From Mycolicibacterium sp. ND9-15 (lineage in GTDB: Bacteria; Actinomycetota; Actinomycetes; Mycobacteriales; Mycobacteriaceae), in NCBI RefSeq assembly GCF_035918395.1, contig NZ_CP142362.1, positions 533,501 to 597,500 on the forward strand: DNA of 64,000 nucleotides. The letters run 5' to 3'. The notes under the pieces are model-generated. The model saw only the letters and a list, made by a program, of their open reading frames with translations, searched no databases and had not been told where the DNA came from. Of this stretch, positions 38,032 through 46,752 are shown in pieces (the stretch's first letter is position 1; each line of letters starts with the position of its first letter). Both the position numbers and the translations under genes were made by a program.

Positions 38032-39395
38032 CAGGCCTCCTGCACCGCGATGAAGACGTTCTTGGTGTCGGTGAACGACAGCGGTGCGTCCGGGCCGAGT
38101 TCACGGCCGAGGCCGGACTGTTTGAACCCGCCGAACGGCGTGTTGTAGCGCACCGACGAGTGCGAATTGACAGAAAGGTTGCCCGATTCCACCGCCCGCG
38201 AGACGCGGATCGCCCGCGACAGGTTGTCCGTCCAGATCGAGCCGGACAATCCGTACGGGGTGTCGTTGGCGAGCGCGATCGCATCGGCCTCGTCGTCGAA
38301 CGGCAGCACCGTGACGACTGGGCCGAAGATCTCCTCCCGCACGGTCCGGTCGGTGCGCTGCGGTGTGAGCACTGTCGGCGGGAACCAGTATCCGGGGCCC
38401 GACGGTGCCGACCCGCGGAACGCGACCGGCGCGTCGTCGGGGACGAAGGACGCCACGGCGTTCCAGTGCGCCTTGGACACCAACGGGCCCATCTCGGTGT
38501 CCTTGGCGCGCGGGTCACCGACGACGACGCCCTTGACCGCGGGCTCGAGCATCTCCATGAAGCGGTCGTAGACGTTGCGCTGCACCAGGATTCGGCTGCG
38601 TGCACAGCAGTCCTGGCCGGCGTTGTCGAACACACCGTACGGCGCGGTGGCCGCCGCCTGCTCGAGATCGCAGTCGTCGAACACGATGTTGGCGCTCTTG
38701 CCGCCCAACTCGAGCGTGACGCGCTTGACCTGCTTGGCGGCGCCCGCCATCACCCGGGTGCCGACCTCGGTCGAGCCGGTGAACACGATTTTGCGCACGT
38801 CGGGGTGGGTGACGAACCGCTCACCGACCACCGAGCCCTTGCCGGGCAGCACCTGAAACAGATCGGCGGGAATGCCGGCTTCGACGGCCAACTCCCCCAG
38901 GCGGATCGTGGTGAGCGGCGTCCACTCGGCCGGTTTGATCAGCACCGCGTTACCGGCGGCGAGCGCAGGGGCGAACCCCCAGGACGCGATCGTCATCGGG
39001 AAGTTCCACGGGGTGATGACGCCGACCACCCCGAGCGGTTCGTTGAATGTCACGTCGATCCCACCGGTGACCGGAATCTGCTTGCCGGACAACCGTTCTG
39101 GTGTGGCGGCGTAGAAGTGCAGCACGTCGCGGACGTGGCCGGCCTCCCACCCGGCGTTGCCGATCGGGTGCCCGGAGTTGGCGACTTCCAGGGCCGCCAG
39201 CTCGTCGATGCGCGCGTCCACCGTCTCCGCGAATGCGCGCAACGCCGCCGCGCGCTTGGCGGGGGCCCGTCGCGACCAATCCCGTTGCGCCGCCTTCGCC
39301 CGCGCCACCGCATCGTCGACCGCGGCTTCGTCGGTCCGCTCGACGGTGCGCAGCAACTCCTCGGTCGCCGGGTTGATCACGTCGGATGCGCTCAC
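38031..39395 (-). CDS. aldC: Aldehyde dehydrogenase AldC
   Basis: The 454-residue NAD(P)-dependent aldehyde dehydrogenase has VITPWNFPMTIASWGFAPALAAGN, KPAEWTPLT, FTGSTEVG, VTLELGGKSANIV with the general-base Glu, and the catalytic Cys in NAGQDCCARSRI. The end EEIFGPVVTVLPF and PFGGFKQSGLGRELG are typical. GTG 39395 overlaps the GATase gene stop. In the operon it would oxidise a gamma-glutamyl-aminoaldehyde, like PuuC. Confidence 0.93.
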   Translation of the reverse strand: MSASDVINPATEELLRTVERTDEAAVDDAVARAKAAQRDWSRRAPAKRAAALRAFAETVDARIDELAALEVANSGHPIGNAGWEAGHVRDVLHFYAATPERLSGKQIPVTGGIDVTFNEPLGVVGVITPWNFPMTIASWGFAPALAAGNAVLIKPAEWTPLTTIRLGELAVEAGIPADLFQVLPGKGSVVGERFVTHPDVRKIVFTGSTEVGTRVMAGAAKQVKRVTLELGGKSANIVFDDCDLEQAAATAPYGVFDNAGQDCCARSRILVQRNVYDRFMEMLEPAVKGVVVGDPRAKDTEMGPLVSKAHWNAVASFVPDDAPVAFRGSAPSGPGYWFPPTVLTPQRTDRTVREEIFGPVVTVLPFDDEADAIALANDTPYGLSGSIWTDNLSRAIRVSRAVESGNLSVNSHSSVRYNTPFGGFKQSGLGRELGPDAPLSFTDTKNVFIAVQEA

Positions 39396-40165
39396 GTGTT
39401 CGTCCTTCCCCTCGCATACACATCCGCGGCTTCGACAACCGCGGCGAACAACCGCAGGTCGTCGAGGCGCTCTTCGGGATGCCACTGCACCGCCAGCGTG
39501 AACTCTTCGCCCGGGATCTCGACCGCCTCGATGACCCCGTCCTCGTCCCACGCGCAGACCACCAACCCGTCGCCGAGTTTGTCGATCGCCTGGTGGTGAT
39601 AGCACTGGGCGTCCGACGTCTCCCCGATCAGCCCGGCCAACCTGGTGCCGGGCACGGTGCGGATCGTCGAGGTGCTGAAGACCGCGTTGCCCTGCTGATG
39701 GCGGGTGTGACCGATGACGTCGGGCAGGTGCTGGTGCAGCGTCCCACCGAACGCGACGTTGAGCACCTGGGCCCCGCGGCAGATCCCGAGCACCGGCATA
39801 CCGCGCCGCATCGCCCCCCGCACCAGCGCGAACTCGAACTCGTCGCGGCGGCGGTCGTCGGCGGTGCCCTGGTCGGTGGCCGGGTGCCGCTCCTGGCTGT
39901 AGTACTCGGGTACCACGTCGCGGCCGCCGGTGATGATGACGCCGTGGAGCCCGTCGAGCACGCGGTCGGCGATGTCGTCGTCGACCGGTTGCGGTGGAAG
40001 CAGCACCGCGATACCACCCGCCAGCGCGACGCCGTCGAAGTAGATCGCCGGCAGGAAGCTTGCCCGCACATCCCAGATTCCGGTCTGCGCTTGCTGCAGA
40101 TAGGTGGTCAGCCCGATGACCGGGCGGACACTTCTCTCTCGAGCCAGGAAGTCAGAGCCGCTCAA
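39392..40165 (-). CDS. Class I glutamine amidotransferase-like gamma-glutamyl hydrolase (PuuD-like)
   Basis: The 257-residue protein has the triad of peptidase C26: Cys129 in VLGICRGAQVLNV, His229 and Glu231 in VQWHPEE. It matches PuuD, which releases glutamate from gamma-glutamyl-aminobutyrate, rather than a biosynthetic glutaminase. GGRDVVPEYY and GGTLHQHLPDV are family segments. The start is TTG 40165, overlapping glnA4 by 14 nt; no other start is available near the N-terminal RPVIGLTTY, so the start is moderately sure. Confidence 0.88.
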   Translation of the reverse strand: MSGSDFLARERSVRPVIGLTTYLQQAQTGIWDVRASFLPAIYFDGVALAGGIAVLLPPQPVDDDIADRVLDGLHGVIITGGRDVVPEYYSQERHPATDQGTADDRRRDEFEFALVRGAMRRGMPVLGICRGAQVLNVAFGGTLHQHLPDVIGHTRHQQGNAVFSTSTIRTVPGTRLAGLIGETSDAQCYHHQAIDKLGDGLVVCAWDEDGVIEAVEIPGEEFTLAVQWHPEERLDDLRLFAAVVEAADVYARGRTNT

Positions 40166-41519
40166 AGCCCCGCACCCGTTCCCAATCCGTGACGGCGGCG
40201 TTGAACGCGGCCAGCTCCACGCGGGCGTTGTTCAGATAGTGCTCGACGACCTCGTCCCCGAACGCCGTCCGCGCCACCTCCGACTTCTCGAACAACGCGG
40301 CGGCTTCGGTCAGTGTCGTCGGGAGTCGCTCTGCGCCACCGGTATAGGCGTTACCCTTCGTCGGCTCGGGCAGTTCGAGCCCACGTTCGATGCCGTACAG
40401 CCCACCTGCGATCAGCGCCGACACCGCCAGGTACTGGTTGACGTCGCCGCCGGGTGCCCGGTTCTCCATCCGCATGCCGTGCCCGTGGCCGACGACCCGC
40501 AGAGCGCAGGTCCGGTTGTCCAGCCCCCACGCGATCGCGGTCGGCGCGAAACTGCCGTCGACGAACCGCTTGTAGGAGTTGACGTTCGGCGCGTAGAACA
40601 GTGTGAGCTCTCGCAGCGTCGCCAGCTGGCCGGCAATGAAGCTGCGGAACATCGGGGACATGCCCCGCGGATCGGTCTCGTCGGCGAACACCGCGGCACC
40701 GTCGGTTCCCCGCAACGATATGTGGATGTGGCAGCTGTTGCCTTCGCGCTCATCGAATTTCGCCATGAACGTCACACTCTTGCCGTGCTGGTCGGCGATC
40801 TCCTTGGCGCCGTTCTTGTAGATCGTGTGGTTGTCACAGGTGACCCGCGCGTGGTCGAATCGGAACGCGATCTCCTGCTGGCCGAGATTGCATTCCCCCT
40901 TGGCGCCCTCGCAGTACATGCCCGCACCGGTCATGCCGAGACGAATGTCGCGCAGCAACGGCTCGATCCGCGTCGACCCGAGCACCGCGTAGTCGACGTT
41001 GTAGTCGGAGGCCGCCGTCAGCCCCCGATACCCCTTGGCCCACGCCTCGCGGAAGCCGTCGTCGAACACCATGAACTCGAGTTCGGTGCCGACGTAAGGC
41101 ACCAGTCCGCGTTCGGCGAGCCGGTCGATCTGGTTATTGAGGACGCTGCGCGGGGCCTGCCGGACTTCGCTACCGTCGTGCCAGCCGAGATCGGCGATGA
41201 CCAGCGCCGTCCCGGGCAGCCAGGGGATCAGCCGTAACGTCGAGAAGTCGGGCGTCATCACCATGTCGCCGTAGCCGGTCTCCCAGCTCGACATCGAGTA
41301 CCCGTCAACGGTATTCATATCGACGTCGACCGCCAGCAGATAGTTGCAGCATTCGGCGCCGTGCGTGGCTACCTCCTCGACGAACATCCGGGCCGACACC
41401 CGCTTGCCGGTCAGCCTGCCCTGCATGTCGCAGAACGCGACGATGACAGTGTCGATGTCCCCGGCCGTCACCAGCCGCTCGAGATCGGCCTGCGACAACA
41501 TGCCCGATGTGACGCTCAT
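40152..41519 (-). CDS. glnA4: Glutamine synthetase-like gamma-glutamyl ligase GlnA4
   Basis: The 455-residue GS-fold ligase has the ATP/metal residues of the family (VGTELEFMVFDD, GMYCEGAKGECNLGQQEI, NSCHIHISL, NRTCALRVVGHG). It also has NGAKEIADQHGKSVTFMAKFD. It lacks the adenylylation site of housekeeping GlnA and is closer to PuuA-like ligases that attach glutamate to amines. In Streptomyces GlnA4 uses ethanolamine. ATG 41519 follows a GGAGGAAGG site; ATG 41540 is a less likely alternative. It is first in the four-gene operon. Confidence 0.9.
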   Translation of the reverse strand: MSVTSGMLSQADLERLVTAGDIDTVIVAFCDMQGRLTGKRVSARMFVEEVATHGAECCNYLLAVDVDMNTVDGYSMSSWETGYGDMVMTPDFSTLRLIPWLPGTALVIADLGWHDGSEVRQAPRSVLNNQIDRLAERGLVPYVGTELEFMVFDDGFREAWAKGYRGLTAASDYNVDYAVLGSTRIEPLLRDIRLGMTGAGMYCEGAKGECNLGQQEIAFRFDHARVTCDNHTIYKNGAKEIADQHGKSVTFMAKFDEREGNSCHIHISLRGTDGAAVFADETDPRGMSPMFRSFIAGQLATLRELTLFYAPNVNSYKRFVDGSFAPTAIAWGLDNRTCALRVVGHGHGMRMENRAPGGDVNQYLAVSALIAGGLYGIERGLELPEPTKGNAYTGGAERLPTTLTEAAALFEKSEVARTAFGDEVVEHYLNNARVELAAFNAAVTDWERVRGFERL

Positions 41520-41558
41520 CGTGGTGGGGCCTTCCTCCATGTCGCTGGCGGCGCGAGA

Positions 41559-41588
41559 TTGACCGTTAGTCAACCATTGTCAGTGGTT
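41559..41588. promoter_or_regulatory. Two overlapping palindromes upstream of glnA4
   Basis: TTGAC-N5-GTCAA (41559-41573) and AACCA-N7-TGGTT (41572-41588) are perfect inverted repeats sharing two bases. They lie 40-70 bp before the glnA4 start. This is the layout of a repressor operator, perhaps for a GntR- or TetR-type protein. No regulator gene is adjacent. Confidence 0.5.
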
Positions 41589-41850
41589 GGCTTCGGCGTT
41601 CCGCCACGTCTCTACGCAAATGTCACTTCTAGAGGCAGGGTGTCAGACCTTTGCCAAGGTTCGTTGTCGACGAAAAGCTGAAGAGCTGCGGTGGCGTCCA
41701 CCTACAGCCTGGTATGACCATCGCCTCGGTTCTCGTCGTGATTCGAGATCGTTGCTGACAGAGCACGCTGTCACCGCGGTTCCACCGCGCCACCAGCGCC
41801 GAGTACACCCGAGTCACACCCGTCTCACGTTTCGCTGGCGTCAACAGGGG
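41589..41850. other. Spacer between the divergent glnA4 and asnO genes
   Basis: The 344-bp gap between start codons 41519 and 41864 holds the glnA4 operator at its left and the asnO promoter at its right. In between I see no convincing gene; short frames lack mycobacterial codon bias. The base composition is somewhat less GC-rich than its surroundings (for example 41619-41690), which may mark regulatory DNA or an old insertion boundary. Confidence 0.5.
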
Positions 41851-41856
41851 TAGTGT
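41851..41856 (+). promoter_or_regulatory. Candidate leaderless -10 element for asnO-ngg
   Basis: TAGTGT lies 7 nt before GTG 41864. Confidence 0.45.
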
Positions 41857-41863
41857 CGAGGGC

Positions 41864-43699
41864 GTGTGTGGAGCCACCGGCGAGGTGCGTCTCGACGGCC
41901 GGGTGCCTGACGTCGCAGCTGTCTCGGCGATGGCCGAGGCAATGGCGCCCAGAGGTCCGGACTCGGCGGGCGCATGGTCTCAAGGCAGGGTTGCGCTCGG
42001 TCACCGTCGCCTGAAGATCATCGACCTGTCCGAAGCGGGCGGTCAGCCCATGCTCGACTCCGACCTGGGGCTGGCGGTCGCGTGGAACGGCTGCATCTAC
42101 AACTACAAGCAGCTGCGCCGGGAGCTCGGCGAGCACGGCTACCGGTTCTTCTCGCACAGCGACACCGAAGTGCTGCTCAAGGCGTACCACCAGTGGGGTG
42201 ACCGGTTCGTCGACCGCCTCTACGGCATGTTCGCGTTTGCGATCGTCGAGCGCGACAGCGGCCGGGTGTTGCTCGGGCGCGACCGGCTGGGCATCAAACC
42301 GCTTTATATCAGCGAGAACTCCGCTCGCATCCGGTTCGCGTCATCGCTGCCCGCGCTGCTGGCAGGTGGCGACATCGACACTCGCATCGACCCGGTCGCG
42401 CTGCACCATTACATGACGTTCCATTCGGTGGTGCCCGCGCCCCGCACGATCCTGCGTGGGGTGACCAAGGTGCCGCCGGCGTCGCTGGTGGCGATCGAAC
42501 CCGACGGAAGCCGCAGCACCACGACATACTGGGAACCCGATTTCACCCGGCATGCGGACCGGGCCGACTGGTCCGAAAACGACTGGGAGGAAGCCGTTCT
42601 CAGCTCCCTGCGCGTCGCGGTCGAGCGCCGACTGGTCGCCGACGTCCCGGTGGGCTGCCTGCTCTCCGGCGGTGTCGACTCCAGCTTGATCGTCGGGCTG
42701 CTCGCCGAGGCCGGCCAGCACGGGCTGGCGACGTTCTCCATCGGGTTCGAATCCGTCGCCGGCGTTGCAGGCGACGAGTTCAAGTACTCCGACATCATCG
42801 CCGAGCGCTTCGACACCGACCATCACCAGATCCGGATCGGCACCGAACGCATGCTGCCCGCGCTCGACGGCGCGATCGGCGCCATGAGCGAACCGATGGT
42901 CAGCCACGACTGCGTGGCCTTCTATCTGCTCAGCCAGGAGGTGTCCAAGCACGTCAAGGTCGTGCAGTCCGGCCAGGGTGCCGACGAAGTGTTCGCCGGA
43001 TACCACTGGTATCCGCCGCTGGGCGCGCCGGCCGCGGCCTCCGTCGACGGCTCGGTGGCCAGCTACCGCAAGGCGTTCTTCGACCGCGACCAGTCCGGGT
43101 ACGAGGCGCTCGTCTCGCCGGCGTTCACCACGGAGGCGCTCGGTCGCCGACCAGACGGCTCCGGCGACGACCCCAGCCTGCGGTTCGTCACGGAGAACTT
43201 CGCGCGCGCCGGCGCCGAAACCGGCATCGACCGTGCGCTTCGGCTCGACACCACGGTGATGCTCGTCGACGATCCGGTCAAGCGCGTGGACAACATGACC
43301 ATGGCCTGGGGGCTGGAGGGTCGCGTGCCGTTTCTCGACCACGAGCTCGTCGAACTCGCCGCGAGCTGCCCACCCGAGCTGAAGATCGCGCACGAGGGCA
43401 AGGGCGTGTTGAAGCAGGCCGCGCGGCGAGTCATTCCGTCCGACGTCATCGACCGTCCGAAGGGTTACTTCCCGGTGCCCGCGCTCACCCACCTCGAGGG
43501 ACCCTATCTGGACATGGTGCGCGACGCGCTGTACGCACCCGCCGCCAAGGAACGCGACCTGTTCCGGCCCGCGGCGATCGACCGGCTGCTCGCCGACCCG
43601 AACGGGCGGCTCACCCCGCTGCGCGGCAACGAACTCTGGCAGCTCGCGCTGCTCGAGCTGTGGCTGCAGCGGCATGGGATCACAGGGCCGGCGGCATGA
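41864..43699 (+). CDS. asnO: N-acetylglutaminylglutamine amidotransferase (AsnB-like, AsnO)
   Basis: The 611-residue protein is a glutamine-hydrolysing asparagine synthetase-type enzyme. Cys2 is the N-terminal nucleophile (MCGATGEV), followed by RGPDSAG, NGCIYNYKQLR and SDTEVLLKAY of the class II amidotransferase domain. The synthetase domain has the PP-loop SGGVDSS at 268-274 and LVDDPVKRVDNMTMAWGLEGRVPFLDHE. Its pairing with the GNAT/ATP-grasp gene identifies it as the enzyme that amidates N-acetylglutaminylglutamine (NAGGN), a dipeptide osmoprotectant. GTG 41864 follows a TANNNT box by 7 nt. Confidence 0.88.
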   Translation: MCGATGEVRLDGRVPDVAAVSAMAEAMAPRGPDSAGAWSQGRVALGHRRLKIIDLSEAGGQPMLDSDLGLAVAWNGCIYNYKQLRRELGEHGYRFFSHSDTEVLLKAYHQWGDRFVDRLYGMFAFAIVERDSGRVLLGRDRLGIKPLYISENSARIRFASSLPALLAGGDIDTRIDPVALHHYMTFHSVVPAPRTILRGVTKVPPASLVAIEPDGSRSTTTYWEPDFTRHADRADWSENDWEEAVLSSLRVAVERRLVADVPVGCLLSGGVDSSLIVGLLAEAGQHGLATFSIGFESVAGVAGDEFKYSDIIAERFDTDHHQIRIGTERMLPALDGAIGAMSEPMVSHDCVAFYLLSQEVSKHVKVVQSGQGADEVFAGYHWYPPLGAPAAASVDGSVASYRKAFFDRDQSGYEALVSPAFTTEALGRRPDGSGDDPSLRFVTENFARAGAETGIDRALRLDTTVMLVDDPVKRVDNMTMAWGLEGRVPFLDHELVELAASCPPELKIAHEGKGVLKQAARRVIPSDVIDRPKGYFPVPALTHLEGPYLDMVRDALYAPAAKERDLFRPAAIDRLLADPNGRLTPLRGNELWQLALLELWLQRHGITGPAA

Positions 43700-45462
43700 C
43701 CTCGCTCGACCCCGAAACCGACCAGACCGAAGCGATCACGCTCGGCCTGCACGACGCCTCACCCCAACATCTCGTGGACGCGATGGCCGACGACGTGGTC
43801 ATCGAAATGGGCTGGGGCCGACTGATTTTCGGGCAGACATTCGCCAAGCCCGATAAGCTCGCCGAGGTGTTGCGGCACGAAGGGCCGGGCCGTCGCGACA
43901 TCTGCATCTACGCCCGCGAACCCCATGTCCTGGTCTCGATGGCGCCCGCTGAGCTCTTCATCGATCCGAGCCACACCTACCGGCTGAGGTTCACCGACGA
44001 GGACCTGGATCTGTCGCCGAGCGGGTTCTCGGTGCGCGCGTTGCGCAGCGCCGAGGATGCCGACGAGATGAACCGCGTCTACGTGCGATGCGGAATGGTG
44101 CCCGGGCCCGTCGACGTGTTGTGGCAGAACCACCTTAGCCAGGACGCGGTCGACTATCTGGTCGCGGTGCGTGACGACGACGGATCCGTGGTGGGCACCG
44201 TCACCGGCGTCGACCACAAACGGTTGTTCTCCGACCCGGAGAACGGGTCGAGCCTGTGGACGCTCGCCGTCGACCCCACCACCAGCCTGCCGGGTGTCGG
44301 CGCCGCGCTCACCCACGCGCTGGCCGCAATCTACCGCGACCGCGGCCGCGCCTACATGGACCTGTCGGTGAGCCATGACAACGCCGCCGCGATCGCGCTG
44401 TACGAAAAGCTCGGATTCGAGCGCGTGCCGGTCATGGCGGTCAAGCGCAAGAATGCGATCAACGAACCGCTGTTCACCCATCCGCCCGAAACCGTAGAAG
44501 ACCTGAACCCGTACGCGCGGATCATCGCCGACGAGGCCATGCGCCGCGGCATCTGGGTCGAGGTGCTCGACGCCGAGGCCGGCGAGATGCGGCTGTCGCA
44601 CGGCGGTCGCAGCGTCATCACCCGGGAATCCTTGTCGGAGTTCACCTCCGCGGTGGCGATGGCACGTTGCGACGACAAGCGGCTGACCCGGCGTCTCGTG
44701 GCCGAGTCCGGTATCGCGGTGCCCAAAGGCAGGTTGGCGACCTTCGACGAGAAGGACCACGCCTTCCTCGAAGAGGTCGGCGACGTGGTGGTCAAACCGA
44801 CCCGCGGTGAGCAGGGCAAGGGCATCACCGTCGGGATCAGCAGCCCCGAGGAGTTGGACGCCGCGCTGGCCCGTGCCCGCAAGGAACATCCGCATGTGTT
44901 GATCGAACAGCGGGCGCCCGGTGACGACCTTCGACTGGTGGTGATCGACGGCAAGGTGGTGGCCGCCGCACTGCGCAGGCCGGCGGAGATCGTCGGGACG
45001 GGACACCACACCGTGCGGGAGTTGATCGAAGCGCAGAGTCGGCGCCGGGAGGCGGCCACGGGTGGCGAATCCCGGATCCCGATCGACGCGGTCACCGAAT
45101 CGACGGTCGCCGAAGCGGGCTGGTCCTTCGACGACGTGCTGCCCGAGGGACATCGCCTGCGGGTGCGCCGAACCGCGAACCTGCACCAGGGCGGCACCAT
45201 TCACGATGTGACGGCGAAGGTGAACCCTCACCTGTGTGAGGTCGCGGTCAAGGCGGCCCACGCGATCGGCATCCCGGTGACCGGTATCGACCTGCTGGTG
45301 CCCGACGTCACCGAACCGGAGTACGTGTTCATCGAGGCCAATGAGCGACCCGGGTTGGCCAACCATGAACCACAGCCCACCGCAAAGGCTTTCGTCGATT
45401 TCTTGTTTCCGGGAAGCCCGGCGCTGCCGCAGGCCTGGACACCGGACGAGGCGTCCGCCTGA
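43696..45462 (+). CDS. ngg: N-acetylglutaminylglutamine synthetase (GNAT + ATP-grasp, Ngg)
   Basis: The 588-residue protein joins a GNAT acetyltransferase domain (about residues 115-260; SLWTLAVDPTTSLPGVGAALTHAL, SHDNAAAIALYEKLGF) to a C-terminal ATP-grasp ligase (about 300-575; VVVKPTRGEQGKGITVGI, LIEQRAPGDDLRLVVIDGKVVAA, GIDLLVPDV, FIEANERPGLANHE). This architecture is that of Ngg, which acetylates and joins two glutamines before AsnO amidates the product. ATG 43696 overlaps the asnO stop (ATGA). The gene stops 1 bp short of the convergent hydrolase gene. Confidence 0.88.
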   Translation: MTSLDPETDQTEAITLGLHDASPQHLVDAMADDVVIEMGWGRLIFGQTFAKPDKLAEVLRHEGPGRRDICIYAREPHVLVSMAPAELFIDPSHTYRLRFTDEDLDLSPSGFSVRALRSAEDADEMNRVYVRCGMVPGPVDVLWQNHLSQDAVDYLVAVRDDDGSVVGTVTGVDHKRLFSDPENGSSLWTLAVDPTTSLPGVGAALTHALAAIYRDRGRAYMDLSVSHDNAAAIALYEKLGFERVPVMAVKRKNAINEPLFTHPPETVEDLNPYARIIADEAMRRGIWVEVLDAEAGEMRLSHGGRSVITRESLSEFTSAVAMARCDDKRLTRRLVAESGIAVPKGRLATFDEKDHAFLEEVGDVVVKPTRGEQGKGITVGISSPEELDAALARARKEHPHVLIEQRAPGDDLRLVVIDGKVVAAALRRPAEIVGTGHHTVRELIEAQSRRREAATGGESRIPIDAVTESTVAEAGWSFDDVLPEGHRLRVRRTANLHQGGTIHDVTAKVNPHLCEVAVKAAHAIGIPVTGIDLLVPDVTEPEYVFIEANERPGLANHEPQPTAKAFVDFLFPGSPALPQAWTPDEASA

Positions 45463-45463
45463 G

Positions 45464-46027
45464 CTACCAGGTGCTGGTGCGCATCACGATTTCGGCGGCC
45501 AACTGCGCCGTGGATTCCGCGGCGTTGCGCCTGCCGAGCAGGTCGACCATCCGGTAGTCGCCGTACACATAGCGTTGGCTGGCCTTGGCCACCGCGCGCG
45601 CGGCGGGTGTGCTGACCAGCGCGGTGGTGTTCATCTCGACCGGCGGACAGTGCTCGTCGCGGATCACGCCGGAGGCGTCGGCGACACGTGGGTGCCCGCG
45701 GTCGATGACGACCAGCCCGATGAACCGGTCGAGCCGGGTGGCGGCGAGTTCCCATGCCAACTCGCCGCCGATGCGGTCCCCCACCAGCAGCGCCCATTTC
45801 ATGTCGAGCGCGTCGAGGATGCCCACGACCGACTTGGCGGTCAGCCGCGGATCGGGGGCGACGACGACCGTCCGCAGCGATGCGGTGTGCAGCCGTTGGC
45901 ACACCGCGTCGTACGCGGCGGTCGACTGATGTCCAGCGCCGAGCACCACCACGACGGAACCCTTGTCGGGTCCTGCGACGTCGACGGGCACGCTGATTCC
46001 CTCGACGGTCACCGTAGTGGACGGCAT
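45464..46027 (-). CDS. Short alpha/beta-hydrolase-like protein with altered nucleophile site
   Basis: The 187-residue protein has the fold's opening (VVVVLGAGHQSTAAYDAVCQRL) and an elbow-like WALLVGDRIGGELAWEL. In active enzymes this reads GxSxG; here residues 83-87 are GDRIG, so Arg85 replaces the nucleophile. LIVVIDRGHP-type His is present. It is shorter than typical family members. It may bind rather than hydrolyse a ligand. The ATG at 46027 is preceded by TAGCGT at 6 nt. Confidence 0.7.
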   Translation of the reverse strand: MPSTTVTVEGISVPVDVAGPDKGSVVVVLGAGHQSTAAYDAVCQRLHTASLRTVVVAPDPRLTAKSVVGILDALDMKWALLVGDRIGGELAWELAATRLDRFIGLVVIDRGHPRVADASGVIRDEHCPPVEMNTTALVSTPAARAVAKASQRYVYGDYRMVDLLGRRNAAESTAQLAAEIVMRTSTW

Positions 46028-46033
46028 TGGGCC

Positions 46034-46039
46034 ACGCTA
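46034..46039 (-). promoter_or_regulatory. Candidate leaderless -10 element for the 45464 gene
   Basis: TAGCGT on the minus strand lies 6 nt before ATG 46027. Confidence 0.4.
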
Positions 46040-46089
46040 CAGCGGCCGATGGGCCGACGCGGTCGTTTCGCCGGGAGTGAACGTGCGAA

Positions 46090-46752
46090 TCAGACCGCCG
46101 CGAGGCGCTCGGCCTGCTTGGCCGCGATGTCCAGAAAAGTCTGCGGCAGCGTGGCTTTGACCGAGATTGTCGGGTTCGGCGTGGGAAAGGCGATACCGAA
46201 CACGGCCATGGTCCCGATGTTCTCGAACGAGAAGTAGACATGGTTGTCGATGTCGCCCAACCGCATCGTCTGCCGATAGACGAGCGCGTCCCCGCGAGAT
46301 GTATCCATCTTCGTCGTCGTCATCGGGATACCCGGCGAGGACAGGTCGAAGAACGCCTCGAAGCGCGCGCACCGGTCGGCGGTGGCCGCCAGCTTGTCGA
46401 GATCAAGATTAGACGTCAGCACCGTCATCACGATGCGCGCTCCGTCGTAACCGACGACGTACTCGGCCGCACTGCCCGGGCCGCGCTCGGCCGAGTCGGC
46501 GATCACCCGGGTCAGGCCGTCGGAGCAGCCCGCGGGCTTGGACAGCATCGCCTGCGGACCGCCCGCGCCGTCGGGCTGTCCCGGCTCACGCACGACGCGG
46601 TCATACTGCACTTCCGGCGGGAAGTCGGCGGCGGTGAGCAGCGCCCTGTCCAATCGGGCACCCGGCCAGGTCGGAGCGCCCGCGACCTGGTGGGCGCATC
46701 CGATCAGCGTCGCCGCGGTGAGCAGCGCCGCCACCCCGTGTCGCCAGGTCAT
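46090..46752 (-). CDS. Mycobacterial lipoprotein of unknown function
   Basis: The 220-residue protein has a lipoprotein signal: [19 protein letters not shown] with lipobox LIGC (16-19). The mature part has two further cysteines (PAGCSDG, ADRCARF) and beta-rich segments ([41 protein letters not shown]), resembling the sensor-like lipoproteins common in mycobacteria. Its ATG overlaps the cobQ stop (ATGA), so it is cotranscribed with cobQ. I know no functional link with cobalamin. Confidence 0.75.
   Translation of the reverse strand: MTWRHGVAALLTAATLIGCAHQVAGAPTWPGARLDRALLTAADFPPEVQYDRVVREPGQPDGAGGPQAMLSKPAGCSDGLTRVIADSAERGPGSAAEYVVGYDGARIVMTVLTSNLDLDKLAATADRCARFEAFFDLSSPGIPMTTTKMDTSRGDALVYRQTMRLGDIDNHVYFSFENIGTMAVFGIAFPTPNPTISVKATLPQTFLDIAAKQAERLAAV

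Noticed and set aside
41589..41850. Small genes in the glnA4-asnO spacer
   Set aside because: Frames up to about 88 codons exist on both strands, but they lack a ribosome binding site or TANNNT box and their third-position GC is unlike the neighbours.
41864..45462. Horizontally transferred island around asnO-ngg
   Set aside because: No integrase, transposase, direct repeats or tRNA flank the pair, and codon use looks like the surrounding genes, so recent transfer is not supported.
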